64,000 bases of DNA from Chlorogloea purpurea SAG 13.99 (GCA_016903695.1 JADQBB010000016.1:21234-85233); one strand, 5' to 3'. Shown: positions 10,561-19,987, counted from the stretch's first letter. Notes: generated from the letters alone by a model not told the origin. A program made the numbers and translations.

Positions 10561-12102
10561 ATGACCCTATCCTATTTTCAACCCGAAGAAGAGAAAAATA
10601 AATTTTTCAACTCGCAGAGTTTAGCAATATTAGTATCCCTCGCCTTACACAGCCTCTTGTTATTGGTAGTGTTGCCCAATCTAGCGACTCTATCGGGGAA
10701 AAACGATCACCCCGAAGACATCCGCGATGTAAAACTCATAGAATTAAACCCGGTAGAGCAGTCTCGACTACCGACTCTCAACCCTGCCACCATCCCGGAA
10801 TTACCGAGTAATAGTAATATCCCGCCGATAAGCTCATCCAGAAACGATTTATCGAGCTTACCGCCGCTAGCTGACATCAACTCCCCTCCTTCCTTATCAA
10901 CCTTACCGAGTTTACCGCCTTTACCGTCTCTGCCCTCCTTGCCTGCGTTACCTTCGGTGGGAGTCTATTCGCCCCCCGTGGCTTCTCTACCTTCGTCCCG
11001 GGGAAACTCTAATACACCCCCCTATTCCTACGGTCTTCCTAAATTACCCAGTCCACCACCAAATCCCTCTAATTTACCTAACAGCCCCACCAACAAGCTT
11101 TATCCCAACGGGGCTAACAATAATAGTAATCAACCCCGCCCCGATTTTGACCCGTTCCGGGATAACTTAACTTTGAACGACCTGCGTAACGCGCCGAGAA
11201 ACGCTTCGGAGCAACGTAAACAGCAATTGGAAGAAGCCCCACCCCAACAGGTGGCTAATAACCCGCGAGTGGCTAACCCGGATATGGACGCGGCCCGCCG
11301 TCAGCAGTTAATAGATGAGATGTTAAAACGGAATCGAAGTCTCCAAGCAGATCAGAATAACACTACCGATGAAGAAGCGAGAAGAAATTATGTGTCTTGG
11401 CTCAATCAAGTTAAAGAAGCGAGTCCGACACCGATAAGCCTGGTGGGTACTTATCCAGGTGATGCCTGCTCCCGTCAATTAGCGGGTACGGCTATTTATG
11501 GTGTAAAAGTGAGCGCTCAAGGTTTGGTGGAGGGAGATCCACAATTAATTAAGAGTGCCGGTTATCCGATTCTCAATCAACAAGCTTTCCGGGAAGTAAG
11601 ACTGGCCCGTTTCCCGACGGGAGTGGCTAAATCCTATCGCGTTTCTATGAGTTTCGCCCCTACCCAGGACGTGTGTCGATCTACGACGATCGTACAACCG
11701 AATAACAACGACGCTCCCAAATACAACACCCGCGTTAATCCTCCCGCCGTCACCCCTCCCGTGGAGTTACCGACGCAGAGAAAACCCACTGCCCCCACTA
11801 CCCCCGCCGTTAAGCCACAGCCGAGTCCCGCTGTAACCCCTGCGGCGGTTCCAAGCCCCGATGGGAATGTGGTGATCCCCCCCTCGGCGAATCCCAAACC
11901 GGAGAATTTGATCGAACAAAAACCGTCGCCCAACGCGCCCAAGCCCCTGAACGAGCCGGAGATTTCGCCCCCCGCTCCCCCTACCAGTAGGAGGATAGAA
12001 GAGGCCCCGGTATTAGAAGCCCAACCACCCGGCCCCCCGGCGACCCAAAAATCCGTGACACCGGAAATCGAGCCACCGGCCCCACCCACTCAGAAAAAAT
12101 AG
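10561..12102 (+). CDS. TonB-like energy-transducing protein with an extra proline-rich tail
   Basis: A 513-residue protein. A membrane segment at about residues 20-41 contains an SxxxH pair (Ser26, His30), the motif by which TonB is coupled to ExbB/ExbD. A long Pro/Ser/Asn-rich spacer follows. Residues about 295-370 resemble a TonB C-terminal domain (GVKVSAQGLVEGD...SAGYPILNQQAF...ARFP). In classical TonB this domain ends the protein. Here roughly 140 Pro-rich residues follow it. By family knowledge it would transmit proton motive force to outer-membrane transporters; the substrate is unknown. No exbBD or TonB-dependent receptor gene is present nearby. Confidence 0.75.
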   Translation: MTLSYFQPEEEKNKFFNSQSLAILVSLALHSLLLLVVLPNLATLSGKNDHPEDIRDVKLIELNPVEQSRLPTLNPATIPELPSNSNIPPISSSRNDLSSLPPLADINSPPSLSTLPSLPPLPSLPSLPALPSVGVYSPPVASLPSSRGNSNTPPYSYGLPKLPSPPPNPSNLPNSPTNKLYPNGANNNSNQPRPDFDPFRDNLTLNDLRNAPRNASEQRKQQLEEAPPQQVANNPRVANPDMDAARRQQLIDEMLKRNRSLQADQNNTTDEEARRNYVSWLNQVKEASPTPISLVGTYPGDACSRQLAGTAIYGVKVSAQGLVEGDPQLIKSAGYPILNQQAFREVRLARFPTGVAKSYRVSMSFAPTQDVCRSTTIVQPNNNDAPKYNTRVNPPAVTPPVELPTQRKPTAPTTPAVKPQPSPAVTPAAVPSPDGNVVIPPSANPKPENLIEQKPSPNAPKPLNEPEISPPAPPTSRRIEEAPVLEAQPPGPPATQKSVTPEIEPPAPPTQKK

Positions 12103-12112
12103 AACCGATCGT

Positions 12113-12132
12113 GCTAATCTTTGAGGATTAGC
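12113..12132 (+). terminator. Short hairpin after the TonB-like gene
   Basis: GCTAATC and GATTAGC (12113-12132) flank a 6-nt loop just past the stop at 12102. There is no U-tract beyond TAAGTATT, so it may be only a weak terminator. Confidence 0.35.
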
Positions 12133-12143
12133 TAAGTATTAAC

Positions 12144-12470
12144 TTGACGGTGAAGTATTTTTTCTTATCTAGCGGCTGGAAAATAGGACGGGTTTGGGAA
12201 TTTGGAGGATTGTGGGATCAAAATAGTTGGCGACGGTCTCCGGTGATCGATCGTCTTAACTTAGCCATCATCGAACGAGGTGAAGTTCTCTGGCTCTACG
12301 GGGTAGAGGACGCGGTGATCATGTTAGAAGTGTTCCCGTCTAATGATGAGATTGCCGATACAGTACCCACGATCGGGCAGGTGGTGATCAAGCGTTTGAT
12401 CAGTGGCGAACAGGCTCTAGAGATCCTACAAAGTGCCGAAACCGTAATTAAACAACCACTTGGATCTTGA
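12144..12470 (+). CDS. Conserved small cyanobacterial protein of unknown function
   Basis: About 108 residues, soluble, no signal or membrane segment. The motif SSGWKIGRVWEFGGLWD followed by WRRSPVIDRLNLAIIERGEVLWLYGVEDAVIMLEV is one I recognise as conserved in cyanobacteria without a named function. The start is uncertain between TTG 12144 and GTG 12150, both followed by KYFFLSSGW. It precedes psbB by 168 bp in the same orientation but is probably a separate unit. I do not assign a role. Confidence 0.7.
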   Translation: MTVKYFFLSSGWKIGRVWEFGGLWDQNSWRRSPVIDRLNLAIIERGEVLWLYGVEDAVIMLEVFPSNDEIADTVPTIGQVVIKRLISGEQALEILQSAETVIKQPLGS

Positions 12471-12638
12471 AATCATTTCTAACAATAGTTACACTTCTTT
12501 AAATAAGTCTCACTTTCGCGAGATAATTGGTTTGGTTGATTCTTTGAATTTACCTTCAAAAGGGTTTACCCTATATTCAATTACTCAATTAAAAAACGTC
12601 TACACAGACAGAAATTTTCAATAGGAGGAGCGTAGTCA
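12471..12638 (+). promoter_or_regulatory. psbB leader with strong ribosome-binding site
   Basis: AGGAGGAG at 12623-12630 lies 8 nt before the psbB ATG, a near-consensus site fitting a highly expressed gene. The upstream 150 bp is AT-rich, with TATATT at about 12570 as a possible -10. I cannot place the start of transcription. Confidence 0.45.
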
Positions 12639-14165
12639 ATGGGACTACCTTGGTATCGAGTTCACACCGTCGTCTTGAATGACCCAGGACGTTTAATCTC
12701 CGTCCACTTAATGCACACCGCGTTAGTGGCCGGCTGGGCAGGCTCTATGGCCTTATACGAATTAGCCATTTTCGACCCCAGTGATGCAGTTCTTAATCCC
12801 ATGTGGCGACAAGGGATGTTCGTTCTACCTTTCATGGCTCGCCTCGGCGTTACCGGCTCTTGGCGGGGCTGGGATGTGACCGGTGAAACAGGTGTAGATC
12901 CTGGCTTCTGGTCTTTTGAAGGTGTAGCGGCAGCTCACATCGTCCTTTCCGGTCTGCTTTTCCTGGCTGCCGTATGGCACTGGGTTTATTGGGACTTAGA
13001 ATTATTCACCGACCCCCGTACCGGTGAACCCGCTTTAGATCTACCGAAAATGTTCGGTATCCACCTGTTCTTATCCGGTTTACTTTGTTTCGGTTTCGGT
13101 GCTTTCCACCTCACGGGTCTCTGGGGCCCCGGTATGTGGGTATCAGATGCTTACGGTTTAACGGGTCACGCCCAACCGGTGCAACCGGAGTGGGGGCCCT
13201 CGGGCTTTAACCCCTTTAACCCCGGTGGTGTGGTCGCTCACCATATCGCCGCAGGTATCGTTGGTATTATCGCTGGTTTATTCCACTTAACCGTCCGTCC
13301 CCCAGAGCGTCTTTATAAGGCTCTGAGAATGGGGAACATCGAAACGGTTCTCTCTAGCAGTATCGCCGCCGTATTCTTCGCCGCCTTCGTGGTAGCGGGT
13401 ACAATGTGGTACGGTAATGCTACTACCCCGATCGAACTTTTCGGCCCCACCCGTTATCAGTGGGATAAAGGATTCTTCCAAGAAGAAATCCAACGCCGCG
13501 TAAATGCTAATATGGCCGCCGGTGACAGCATCGAAACAGCATGGCAGAAAATCCCCGAAAAACTCGCTTTCTATGATTACGTTGGTAATAGCCCCGCTAA
13601 AGGTGGTTTATTCCGTACCGGCGCTATGGATAGTGGCGATGGTATCGCGAAAACTTGGCTAGGCCACCCTGTATTCAAAGACAAGGAAGGTCGGGTGTTA
13701 AGCGTTCGTCGTATGCCTAACTTCTTTGAAACCTTCCCCGTAGTCCTCACCGACGAACAGGGCATCGTTCGCGCTGATATTCCTTTCCGTCGTGCTGAAT
13801 CGAAACTAAGCGTCGAGCAAACTGGTGTAACGGTTTCTTTCTACGGTGGTGAATTAGATGGTAAAACCTTCTCTGACCCCGCTGACGTGAAGAAATACGC
13901 CCGCCGCGCTCAATTGGGCGAAGCTTTCGAGTTTGATACGGAAACCCTCGGCTCTGACGGTGTATTCCGCACCAGCCCCAGAGGTTGGTTTACCTTCGGT
14001 CACGCCGTCTTCGCTTTACTGTTCTTCTTCGGCCATATCTGGCACGGTTCTCGTACTCTATACCGCGACGTATTCGCCGGTATCGACCCCGACCTCGAAG
14101 AGCAAGTGGAGTTCGGTTTATTCCAGAAAGTGGGTGACTTGAGTACTCGTAAACAAGAAGTATAA
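12639..14165 (+). CDS. psbB: Photosystem II CP47 chlorophyll apoprotein
   Basis: Inner light-harvesting antenna of photosystem II in the thylakoid membrane, passing excitation to the D1/D2 centre. The 508 residues begin [18 protein letters not shown] and contain six hydrophobic spans with the expected histidines ([48 protein letters not shown]). The large lumenal loop E lies between spans 5 and 6 (about residues 260-450). Length and ends match the family. psbT, which often follows psbB, is absent; a hairpin terminator comes 33 bp after the stop. Confidence 0.99.
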   Translation: MGLPWYRVHTVVLNDPGRLISVHLMHTALVAGWAGSMALYELAIFDPSDAVLNPMWRQGMFVLPFMARLGVTGSWRGWDVTGETGVDPGFWSFEGVAAAHIVLSGLLFLAAVWHWVYWDLELFTDPRTGEPALDLPKMFGIHLFLSGLLCFGFGAFHLTGLWGPGMWVSDAYGLTGHAQPVQPEWGPSGFNPFNPGGVVAHHIAAGIVGIIAGLFHLTVRPPERLYKALRMGNIETVLSSSIAAVFFAAFVVAGTMWYGNATTPIELFGPTRYQWDKGFFQEEIQRRVNANMAAGDSIETAWQKIPEKLAFYDYVGNSPAKGGLFRTGAMDSGDGIAKTWLGHPVFKDKEGRVLSVRRMPNFFETFPVVLTDEQGIVRADIPFRRAESKLSVEQTGVTVSFYGGELDGKTFSDPADVKKYARRAQLGEAFEFDTETLGSDGVFRTSPRGWFTFGHAVFALLFFFGHIWHGSRTLYRDVFAGIDPDLEEQVEFGLFQKVGDLSTRKQEV

Positions 14166-14198
14166 GTTATCGACTCACCCATAAAAATATATTGATGA

Positions 14199-14226
14199 GG
14201 CAGGGAAATTATTCCCTGCCTTATTT
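14199..14226 (+). terminator. psbB terminator
   Basis: GGCAGGGAA and TTCCCTGCC (14199-14220) form a perfect stem around a 4-nt loop, followed by TTATTT. It sits between convergent psbB and vapC and may serve both. Confidence 0.75.
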
Positions 14227-14227
14227 A

Positions 14228-14632
14228 TCAGGTCGTTGGCAACAATCGCGAACACTGTAGCGATCGCACCTGTTGGATCAATTCAAAATCACGATCGTCG
14301 TGAAGCAATATCAGTTCGTGAGCGATCGCTAACCCGGCGATACAGCAGTCAATGCTGTTTCTAGGTGTTAAACCCTGTCGGCGCAGATCGTAATAAATTC
14401 TCGCCGCGTCCACCCAAGAGCCAGAATTCTGCTCGATGTAATCCTGATCGTTTAAATAAGCCTGTAATAATCTCCATTCCCGATCGTCTTTACAGCCCTG
14501 TAATAATTCCATTTGGGTGAATCGACTCAGATATATATTTTCATCACCGACTAAATCTTCAAAAGATTTTCGGGCTGAACCAGTGCGATCGCGGAAAATT
14601 TTAATCCAAACCGATGTGTCAACCAGATACAT
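14228..14632 (-). CDS. vapC: VapC-type PIN-domain toxin ribonuclease
   Basis: Type II toxin of the PIN nuclease fold, expected to cut RNA with Mg2+. From the ATG at 14632 it reads MYLVDTSVWIKIFRD (first acidic residue Asp5), then FTQMELLQGC (Glu), NSIDCCIAGLAI (Asp) and LLHDDRDFELI (Asp), the four-acid PIN pattern. An earlier in-frame start at 14662 would add residues without family support. Its start overlaps the antitoxin end by 14 nt, the usual vapBC arrangement. About 134 residues, apparently intact. Confidence 0.9.
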   Translation of the reverse strand: MYLVDTSVWIKIFRDRTGSARKSFEDLVGDENIYLSRFTQMELLQGCKDDREWRLLQAYLNDQDYIEQNSGSWVDAARIYYDLRRQGLTPRNSIDCCIAGLAIAHELILLHDDRDFELIQQVRSLQCSRLLPTT

Positions 14633-14831
14633 CGCCGTTTTCTCGCGAGGCTTTATAGTCATAGTCCGGGGCCAGTTGAATTTGTCCGCTCAAGTCGAGC
14701 AGGTTCCGTTTTTTACGAATACGGATCAGTTCCCGTAAAGCCAGATCGAGCAAATCTTTTTTTGTCCTTACATTTGTCAAACGAAAAGCTTCTTCAACTA
14801 GCTCGTCATCGAGTTCAATATTAGTTCTCAT
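14619..14831 (-). CDS. vapB: VapB-type antitoxin
   Basis: A 70-residue protein beginning MRTNIELDDELVEEAFRLT, the ribbon-helix-helix-like opening of the VapB family, with TKKDLLDLALRELIRIRKK in the helices. The C-terminal acidic stretch should wrap around and inhibit VapC. It also would repress its own promoter upstream of 14831, where the AT-rich 14840-14880 segment lies. Toxin and antitoxin genes overlap, so their translation is probably coupled. Confidence 0.88.
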   Translation of the reverse strand: MRTNIELDDELVEEAFRLTNVRTKKDLLDLALRELIRIRKKRNLLDLSGQIQLAPDYDYKASRENGDVSG

Positions 14832-14904
14832 AACTAATGTGTAATATGTGTATATTTAAGGGCATTATACACCAAAGGAGCTACAATCCCCGAATCTTCC
14901 CATC

Positions 14905-14936
14905 AATAAAAAGACCTAACCGCCACTATGGGCGGT
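14905..14936 (-). terminator. acs terminator
   Basis: ACCGCC and GGCGGT (14919-14936) form a stem around ACTATG. On the minus strand it is followed by TAGGTCTTTTT, so it reads as a rho-independent terminator for acs. Confidence 0.65.
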
Positions 14937-14950
14937 CAAAAATTAAACTT

Positions 14951-16921
14951 TCAAGCCCCCTCGCGCAATTTATCCAAGACCGATCGATCTTCTAAAGTAG
15001 AAGTATCCCCAGAAATTTCCTGCCCGGCGGCGAGGGTACGCAAGAGACGGCGCATGATCTTACCTGAACGAGTTTTCGGCATCATATCAGTGAAGCGGAT
15101 TTCTCCGGGGCGGGCGATAATGCCGATTTCTTTCACTACATGATCTCGCAACTCTTTCGCTAACTCGTCGCTGGGTTGGTAGTGAGATTCAAGAGTAACG
15201 AAAGCGAAGATTTCCTCACCTTTGATCTCGTCCGGCTTACCCACCACGGCGGCTTCCGCCACGGAAGGATGAGATACTAAAGCCGATTCGATCTCCATCG
15301 TACCGAGACGATGACCTGACACGCTGATCACGTCATCGACGCGCCCCATCACCCAGAAGTAACCATCCTCATCCTGACGGCTACCATCACCGGCGAAATA
15401 GAAATACTGTCCATCTCTCGGCGCTATATGTTCCCAATAAGTTTGGCGAAAGCGATCGGGATTTTTATAGACCGTCCTCATCATACCGGGCCAGGGATGT
15501 TTGATTACTAAATAACCTCCCTCATTAGCTCCCGCGGGATTACCGTCTAAGTCCACTACCTCGGCCATGATGCCGGGGAAAGGTAACGTGGCAGAACCTG
15601 GTTTAGTGGGGATAGCACCTGGTAGAGGCGTGATCATGATGCCCCCCGTTTCCGTCTGCCACCAAGTATCCACTATCGGGCAACGTTCAGCGCCGATAAC
15701 CCGGTGATACCACATCCAGGCTTCGGGATTGATCGGCTCACCCACCGTACCCAGTAAACGTAGAGAGGATAAGTCTCTCGCGTTCGGTAATTCTTCGCCC
15801 ATTTTAATAAAGGCACGAATAGCGGTGGGTGCGGTGTAGAAAATATTAACGCGGTACTTTTCGATGATGTCCCAGAAACAGCCTAAATTAGATGGGCGGG
15901 GGACTCCTTCGTACATGACCGTAGTAGCGCCGTTAGATAGGGGGCCGTAGACGATATAACTATGACCGGTAATCCAACCCACATCGGCGGTACACCAGTA
16001 CACATCGGTTTCTTTCAGGTCAAAAATCCATTTGGTGGTCATGTGGGTGTATAAGTTATAACCGCCTGTGGTGTGTACGACTCCTTTCGGTTTGCCAGTA
16101 GACCCGCTAGTGTAGAGTATAAACAACATATCTTCGCTGTCCATAAGTTCCGCGGCACAATCGGCGGACGCAGTTTTCTGTAGTTCGTGCCACCAGTAAT
16201 CTCTTCCATCAACCATCGTGACGGGTTCTTCGGTACGTTGTACCACGAGAACTTTCTCTACCGTGGGGGAACCCTTATCTGCGAGGGCCAGGTCTACTTG
16301 TTCTTTGAGGGCGACGATTTTATCCTTACGAAAACCACCATCAGCGGTGATTACCAGTTTGGCTTCTGCGTCATTGAGTCTGTCTCTGAGGGCATCGGCG
16401 CTGAAGCCACCGAAAACGACGCTGTGGGCCGCACCGATACGGGCGCAGGCTAACATGGAGATGGCCGCTTCGGGAATCATGGGCATATATATCCCCACTC
16501 GATCGCCTTTCTGTACTCCTAAATCTTTCAGGACGTTGGCCATCTGGCTCACTTCCCGATGTAGCTGTTGATATGTGAGGGTGCGGGTATCGCCGTTTTC
16601 TCCCTCCCAGATGATGGCGGCTTTATTTCTGCGGGGTGTGGTCAGGTGGCGATCGATGCAATTATAGGAGATGTTGATTTTACCGCCGACGAACCAGCGC
16701 ACGTCAGGGGGTTGCCAATCTAACACTTGTGTCCATTTCTCGAACCAGTGTAGTTCTTTTTCCGCTAGTTCGGCCCAGAAAGCTTCTGGATCTGCTTTGG
16801 CTTTCTCGTAAAGTTGGTTGTATTCTTCTAAACTCTTGATGTGAGCGTGTTCGGAGAATTCGGGCGGGGGGTTGAAAAGTCGATTCTCGTGTAGGACGGA
16901 TTCGATCGTAACTTCTGCCAT
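14951..16921 (-). CDS. acs: Acetyl-CoA synthetase (AMP-forming)
   Basis: Activates acetate to acetyl-CoA through acetyl-AMP in the cytoplasm. The 656 residues show the adenylate-forming signatures: [15 protein letters not shown] (P-loop), the WWQTETGG segment that orders the acyl site, [23 protein letters not shown], and [11 protein letters not shown] near the C-terminus with the catalytic, acetylation-prone lysine. Length is standard. It is monocistronic with its own terminator, and the start at 16921 gives the usual N-terminus. Confidence 0.97.
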   Translation of the reverse strand: MAEVTIESVLHENRLFNPPPEFSEHAHIKSLEEYNQLYEKAKADPEAFWAELAEKELHWFEKWTQVLDWQPPDVRWFVGGKINISYNCIDRHLTTPRRNKAAIIWEGENGDTRTLTYQQLHREVSQMANVLKDLGVQKGDRVGIYMPMIPEAAISMLACARIGAAHSVVFGGFSADALRDRLNDAEAKLVITADGGFRKDKIVALKEQVDLALADKGSPTVEKVLVVQRTEEPVTMVDGRDYWWHELQKTASADCAAELMDSEDMLFILYTSGSTGKPKGVVHTTGGYNLYTHMTTKWIFDLKETDVYWCTADVGWITGHSYIVYGPLSNGATTVMYEGVPRPSNLGCFWDIIEKYRVNIFYTAPTAIRAFIKMGEELPNARDLSSLRLLGTVGEPINPEAWMWYHRVIGAERCPIVDTWWQTETGGIMITPLPGAIPTKPGSATLPFPGIMAEVVDLDGNPAGANEGGYLVIKHPWPGMMRTVYKNPDRFRQTYWEHIAPRDGQYFYFAGDGSRQDEDGYFWVMGRVDDVISVSGHRLGTMEIESALVSHPSVAEAAVVGKPDEIKGEEIFAFVTLESHYQPSDELAKELRDHVVKEIGIIARPGEIRFTDMMPKTRSGKIMRRLLRTLAAGQEISGDTSTLEDRSVLDKLREGA

Positions 16922-17079
16922 AGTTGTAGTTTTATAATTTCCTCTGCACTTTAGATTATCCTGTGCCGCGGGCTACAGTTCACTCCAGAGGATAATTTTT
17001 TACAACCGGGGGTCAAGGATATGTATCTTTCAATAAACCTCTCCCTATCTCAAAAGCCGTCACTTTCTCCTCGAGGCGA

Positions 17080-17559
17080 TCAACTTTCGGATTCATCTTC
17101 GATTTCCATGGGAGTCCAGTCTAAACTCAGAATTTGTTCGACGGTGAAGGGACACCCCGCGGGTACGTCAAATTTCCACCTCGCTTTTACTTTTTTGACG
17201 GCGTTGGCGTAAACCATCGGAAAAATTTCCTCCAGGTAAGGTTTGAGGCTGGGGCTATCTCCCAGTATCGGGATTATTTCCTCGCGAAAGTTATAAATTT
17301 CGTCGAGCCAATGATCCAGATTCCTTTCTCTCTCCGAGTGCCAATAGGCTACTTTGAGCAAATGTTCTAATACACGTTGTAAGAAGCTTTCTAGAGAGCG
17401 TCTCGTGCCCTTCCCTATGTCTTCTATCTCCTCGACCAAATTATATAAATCAACCTCATCAAAACGTCTCTCTTTCAATTTTTCTGCGGTAGTCGCTAGC
17501 CAAAGAGCGAAATCTTTTTCGTAAAGGGATTTTTTTTCAGGATATATTTTAGCCATCAT
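17080..17559 (-). CDS. DUF29 family protein
   Basis: A 159-residue soluble protein with the DUF29 pattern: LYEKDFALWLATTAEKLKERRF, LVEEIEDIGKGTRRSLESFLQRVLEHLLK, and a C-terminal PFTVEQILSLDW. DUF29 proteins are multiplied in cyanobacteria, and their function is not established. Two start codons are adjacent (17559 and 17556). Nothing in the context suggests a partner. Confidence 0.85.
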   Translation of the reverse strand: MMAKIYPEKKSLYEKDFALWLATTAEKLKERRFDEVDLYNLVEEIEDIGKGTRRSLESFLQRVLEHLLKVAYWHSERERNLDHWLDEIYNFREEIIPILGDSPSLKPYLEEIFPMVYANAVKKVKARWKFDVPAGCPFTVEQILSLDWTPMEIEDESES

Positions 17560-17693
17560 GGATTTACTTGGCTTTTTGAGTGAGTAAATTTATTATGAAT
17601 CTATTCTATTTGACCGGGCATCAGGGGATTTTTTGACAACTTACCAGCGTTGTTGATCTATCATCTTTGTATATACAGCAGAGGTGCTTTTTC

Positions 17694-17831
17694 GTGAAAA
17701 CGTGCGTACAAAAATGGGGTAATAGTCTAGCTCTACGGATTCCTAAATCTTTCGCTAGAGAAATAGGACTGAGCCAAGATAGACTAGTGAAACTCACGTT
17801 AGTCGAGGATAAGTTAATACCCATTAGCTAA
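17694..17831 (+). CDS. Truncated MazE/AbrB-type antitoxin
   Basis: A GTG start opens 45 codons reading VKTCVQKWGNSLALRIPKSF and then ...EIGLSQDRLVKLTLVEDKLIPIS. This is the swapped-hairpin AbrB/MazE DNA-binding domain (QKWGNSLALRIPK is diagnostic). Family members are normally about 75-85 residues, with a C-terminal toxin-binding tail that is missing here, and no MazF-like toxin follows. A TTGACA at 17633 with ATCTAT 17 bp later is a possible promoter. It could still bind DNA, but it looks like the relic of a toxin-antitoxin pair. Confidence 0.65.
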   Translation: MKTCVQKWGNSLALRIPKSFAREIGLSQDRLVKLTLVEDKLIPIS

Positions 17832-18080
17832 TTCATACCCATCCTGGTTCATATATCAGAGGCTGTCAACCGCTCGTTCCCATACCGTCCGGTCAAATTT
17901 TCTCCATCTTTACTTATATCCGTGTCGACTAAGCAACATTCCCCCAAAGGACTCTTTCTTTAAAGCGATCGTATATAGGCAGGATAAACAACTCAACCTT
18001 AACATTAGGGTGGTAGGAAGAAATTTAAAGACTGTATTAATATACCAGTACTGTTTCTTAGCTGGCTCTTGTGATAGATT

Positions 18081-18272
18081 TTAGTTTTGTTCACCAGTCG
18101 TTGATTTTAAGGGAGGTATCTCTTCGGCGGTTAAAATAACGATTTGACCGTTTCTGAACACGACAATAGATTCACCTAACCGGCGATGTCTTTCTATTGC
18201 TTTGGCGATCGCTAATTTTACGCCAGCATCAATTTGCTGCGATAGTTTATTCGGGGGAGTTTGGTCGAACAT
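18081..18272 (-). CDS. Small conserved protein overlapping the zeta toxin gene
   Basis: 63 residues, beginning MFDQTPPNKLSQQIDAGVKLAIAKAIERHRRLGESIVVFRNGQIVILTAEEI. The middle resembles the short AbrB- or Phd-like proteins paired with zeta-type kinases in cyanobacteria, where a basic helix precedes a beta pair. It overlaps the end of the zeta gene by 26 nt and is therefore co-translated with it. It is a candidate antitoxin placed after, not before, the toxin. The function is inference from position. Confidence 0.6.
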   Translation of the reverse strand: MFDQTPPNKLSQQIDAGVKLAIAKAIERHRRLGESIVVFRNGQIVILTAEEIPPLKSTTGEQN

Positions 18273-18840
18273 TGTCTAGCCTTGTAATCAGTTGCCAGAT
18301 AGGAGGTTGATAAATGATGGGGTTTCCATCCAATGGACGCTCAGCAATCAAAATTGGAGCATCTCCTGAATTATCATAAACTATCCATTGGTTAGATAGG
18401 CGCGAGTATAAATTCATAAAGTTGATACGCCCTCTCTCATAGCGACGGAGAACCACATCATAAGGGATATTATGACCTCCACTAGCTACTCTTTGTTGAA
18501 CTCGTTGACAGGCTAAATCTGGACTTTTTAACCAAAAATAAATTAAATTGACCTTATAACCGGCATTTTGGCACTCATTTAAGAAGGAGGCAAAATTACG
18601 CCCGGCTAAAGTTGATTCAAAAGCAAAACTAATACCTTGGGCTTTCAACACTTGCAACCTTTCTAACATTAAACGTCCTGCTTGAATGGCAACAGATTGG
18701 GGATTAAAAGGGGATAATCCCTTGGCTATTTCGTCGGCATTAATATATTCAAGAACACCTAATGATTCGGGTAAAAGCTGAAGTGCTACGGTTGTTTTTC
18801 CCGAACCATTTGCGCCACCGATTAAATAAATATCAGGCAT
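18247..18840 (-). CDS. Zeta-toxin-type P-loop kinase
   Basis: 197 residues with the zeta-toxin fold signatures: Walker A GGANGSGKT at residues 8-16, NADEIA at 35-40 (catalytic Asp37-type position), and FESTLAGR at about 74-81. Classical zeta toxins phosphorylate UDP-N-acetylglucosamine and block wall synthesis; chromosomal relatives may act on other targets. No classical epsilon antitoxin is adjacent, only the overlapping 63-residue protein downstream. AGGAG lies just before the ATG. The gene appears intact within a patch otherwise rich in remnants. Confidence 0.82.
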   Translation of the reverse strand: MPDIYLIGGANGSGKTTVALQLLPESLGVLEYINADEIAKGLSPFNPQSVAIQAGRLMLERLQVLKAQGISFAFESTLAGRNFASFLNECQNAGYKVNLIYFWLKSPDLACQRVQQRVASGGHNIPYDVVLRRYERGRINFMNLYSRLSNQWIVYDNSGDAPILIAERPLDGNPIIYQPPIWQLITRLDNVRPNSPE

Positions 18841-18980
18841 ACTCCTGTCAGCTCCATATATTATATCCCCCTGGCTATTGTTAGAGAAGGCTAGCGCCTA
18901 TTAAAAATAGAGAGTGCAAAACGCTTCACAATGTACGCTCTGACCCTTAACCACATAATTTACTTCATCAAGGAGTCAAA

Positions 18981-19484
18981 ATGAATACCATAGTTAACGA
19001 TTTACTATTACCCGTTTTCCTTTTCCTCGTCTATTTATGCGCTTTTTCCCTCTTCATCTACAAGCCGGAAATATGGACTAAGGAAGAAACTACCTCTTCA
19101 TCATCAGAACAAAGCACCGTTAATCCTGAAAATGTCGGACACCAACCGCCGCAGTCAAAGACCCAAACGATGCTTACTATCGAACAAGACGAAGAAGTAC
19201 CCGCCGAGCTTCCTATAGCAAACGAGCAACCGGAGGAAATTATCGAATCGCAGCCAGATGTTGGAGAAGACCGCTTATACATCGAAACCGAAACCATAAT
19301 TCACAAGCTCAATAAACGTCAAACGAGGAAGATCTGTCAGCCCCTCGGCATAAAGCAAAAATCGGGTAAGTCCGAGAAATCCTTAATGTCGATTAGAACA
19401 GAAATCGAACAGCGTTTTAAAGAGCAACCGCTTCAAGTTATAGGAGTAATCAGACTCAGACTACCAGAATTACTCTCGTCGTAA
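18981..19484 (+). CDS. Membrane-anchored protein with acidic linker and SAP-like C-terminal motif
   Basis: 167 residues. An N-terminal hydrophobic span (LLLPVFLFLVYLCAFSLFIY) would anchor it. It is followed by a Glu/Gln/Pro-rich linker (about 35-100). The conserved end, HKLNKRQTRKICQPLGIKQK...RTEIEQRF, has a helix-turn-helix spacing like SAP-type modules. I recognise the C-terminal pattern from cyanobacterial proteins of unknown function. No operon partner. AAGGAG precedes the ATG at 18981. Confidence 0.65.
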   Translation: MNTIVNDLLLPVFLFLVYLCAFSLFIYKPEIWTKEETTSSSSEQSTVNPENVGHQPPQSKTQTMLTIEQDEEVPAELPIANEQPEEIIESQPDVGEDRLYIETETIIHKLNKRQTRKICQPLGIKQKSGKSEKSLMSIRTEIEQRFKEQPLQVIGVIRLRLPELLSS

Positions 19485-19518
19485 ATCCAACCCGATAGTA
19501 ATGCCCCTTTAAAACTTA

Positions 19519-19565
19519 AGCCCGATAAGACCATTATTTACCGATGGTTTATCGGGCTCCCTTTT
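19519..19565 (+). terminator. Terminator after the SAP-like gene
   Basis: AGCCCGATAA (19519-19528) pairs perfectly with TTATCGGGCT (19549-19558), followed by CCCTTTTG. It lies 35 bp after the stop. Confidence 0.6.
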
Positions 19566-19701
19566 GTCTTGCTCACAAATCAACTTTATTAATCATTGCA
19601 GTAACTATTATCATGTTAAACCAAATCAATGTTAACAATTTATTCGAGTTGCGCTTCAATAGACCTCCCGCGAAAGTTCCGGGCGCGCAGCGTGCCTTGG
19701 G

Positions 19702-19869
19702 CATCGCTTCAGCAGTTCGGCAACCCGTTCTGAAAAGAAATTCTACATAATCGCACTCTGTGACTGTAGTACCTATCCGATTTAAAAGCTCCAATTATCG
19801 CTTCTATCTCCTCGCGGGTGAATGGTTTGGGTTTTTGCTTGGGAGGGACTCTAACCCAAATTTTAACTA
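19702..19869 (-). pseudogene. Tyrosine recombinase (integrase) remnant
   Basis: On the minus strand one frame reads VKIWVRVPPKQKPKPFTREEIEA, then IIGAFKSDRYYSH. After a one-base shift another frame reads DYVEFLFRTGCRTAEAM. Together these match the start of the catalytic domain of cyanobacterial tyrosine recombinases (...KPFTPEEI...YY.H...FLF.TGCR.SEA), including the first catalytic arginine. The rest of the domain (HxxR, Tyr) is gone, replaced by a GC-rich GGGCGCGCAGCGTGCC stretch. It lies 120 bp from the 3' end of tRNA-Pro, a common attachment site. The remaining part of 19485-19987 holds a terminator and nothing else I can support. Confidence 0.6.
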
Positions 19870-19987
19870 AACTGCTTAAAATTGACCCAACCGTACTGAA
19901 TGAAGAGTACGTTGGAAGTCGGGTAAGAACGGCTTCAAACCTTGTAGAAATGGTTATTAAATGGGTATTAGAAGGATTTAAGAAAAA

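Noticed and set aside
11634..12089. A 151-codon Gly-rich frame antisense to the TonB-like tail
   Set aside because: Complement of a Pro-rich coding segment; GC-skewed artefact.
16187..16571. Open frames antisense to acs
   Set aside because: acs is fully conserved through this region; no independent support.
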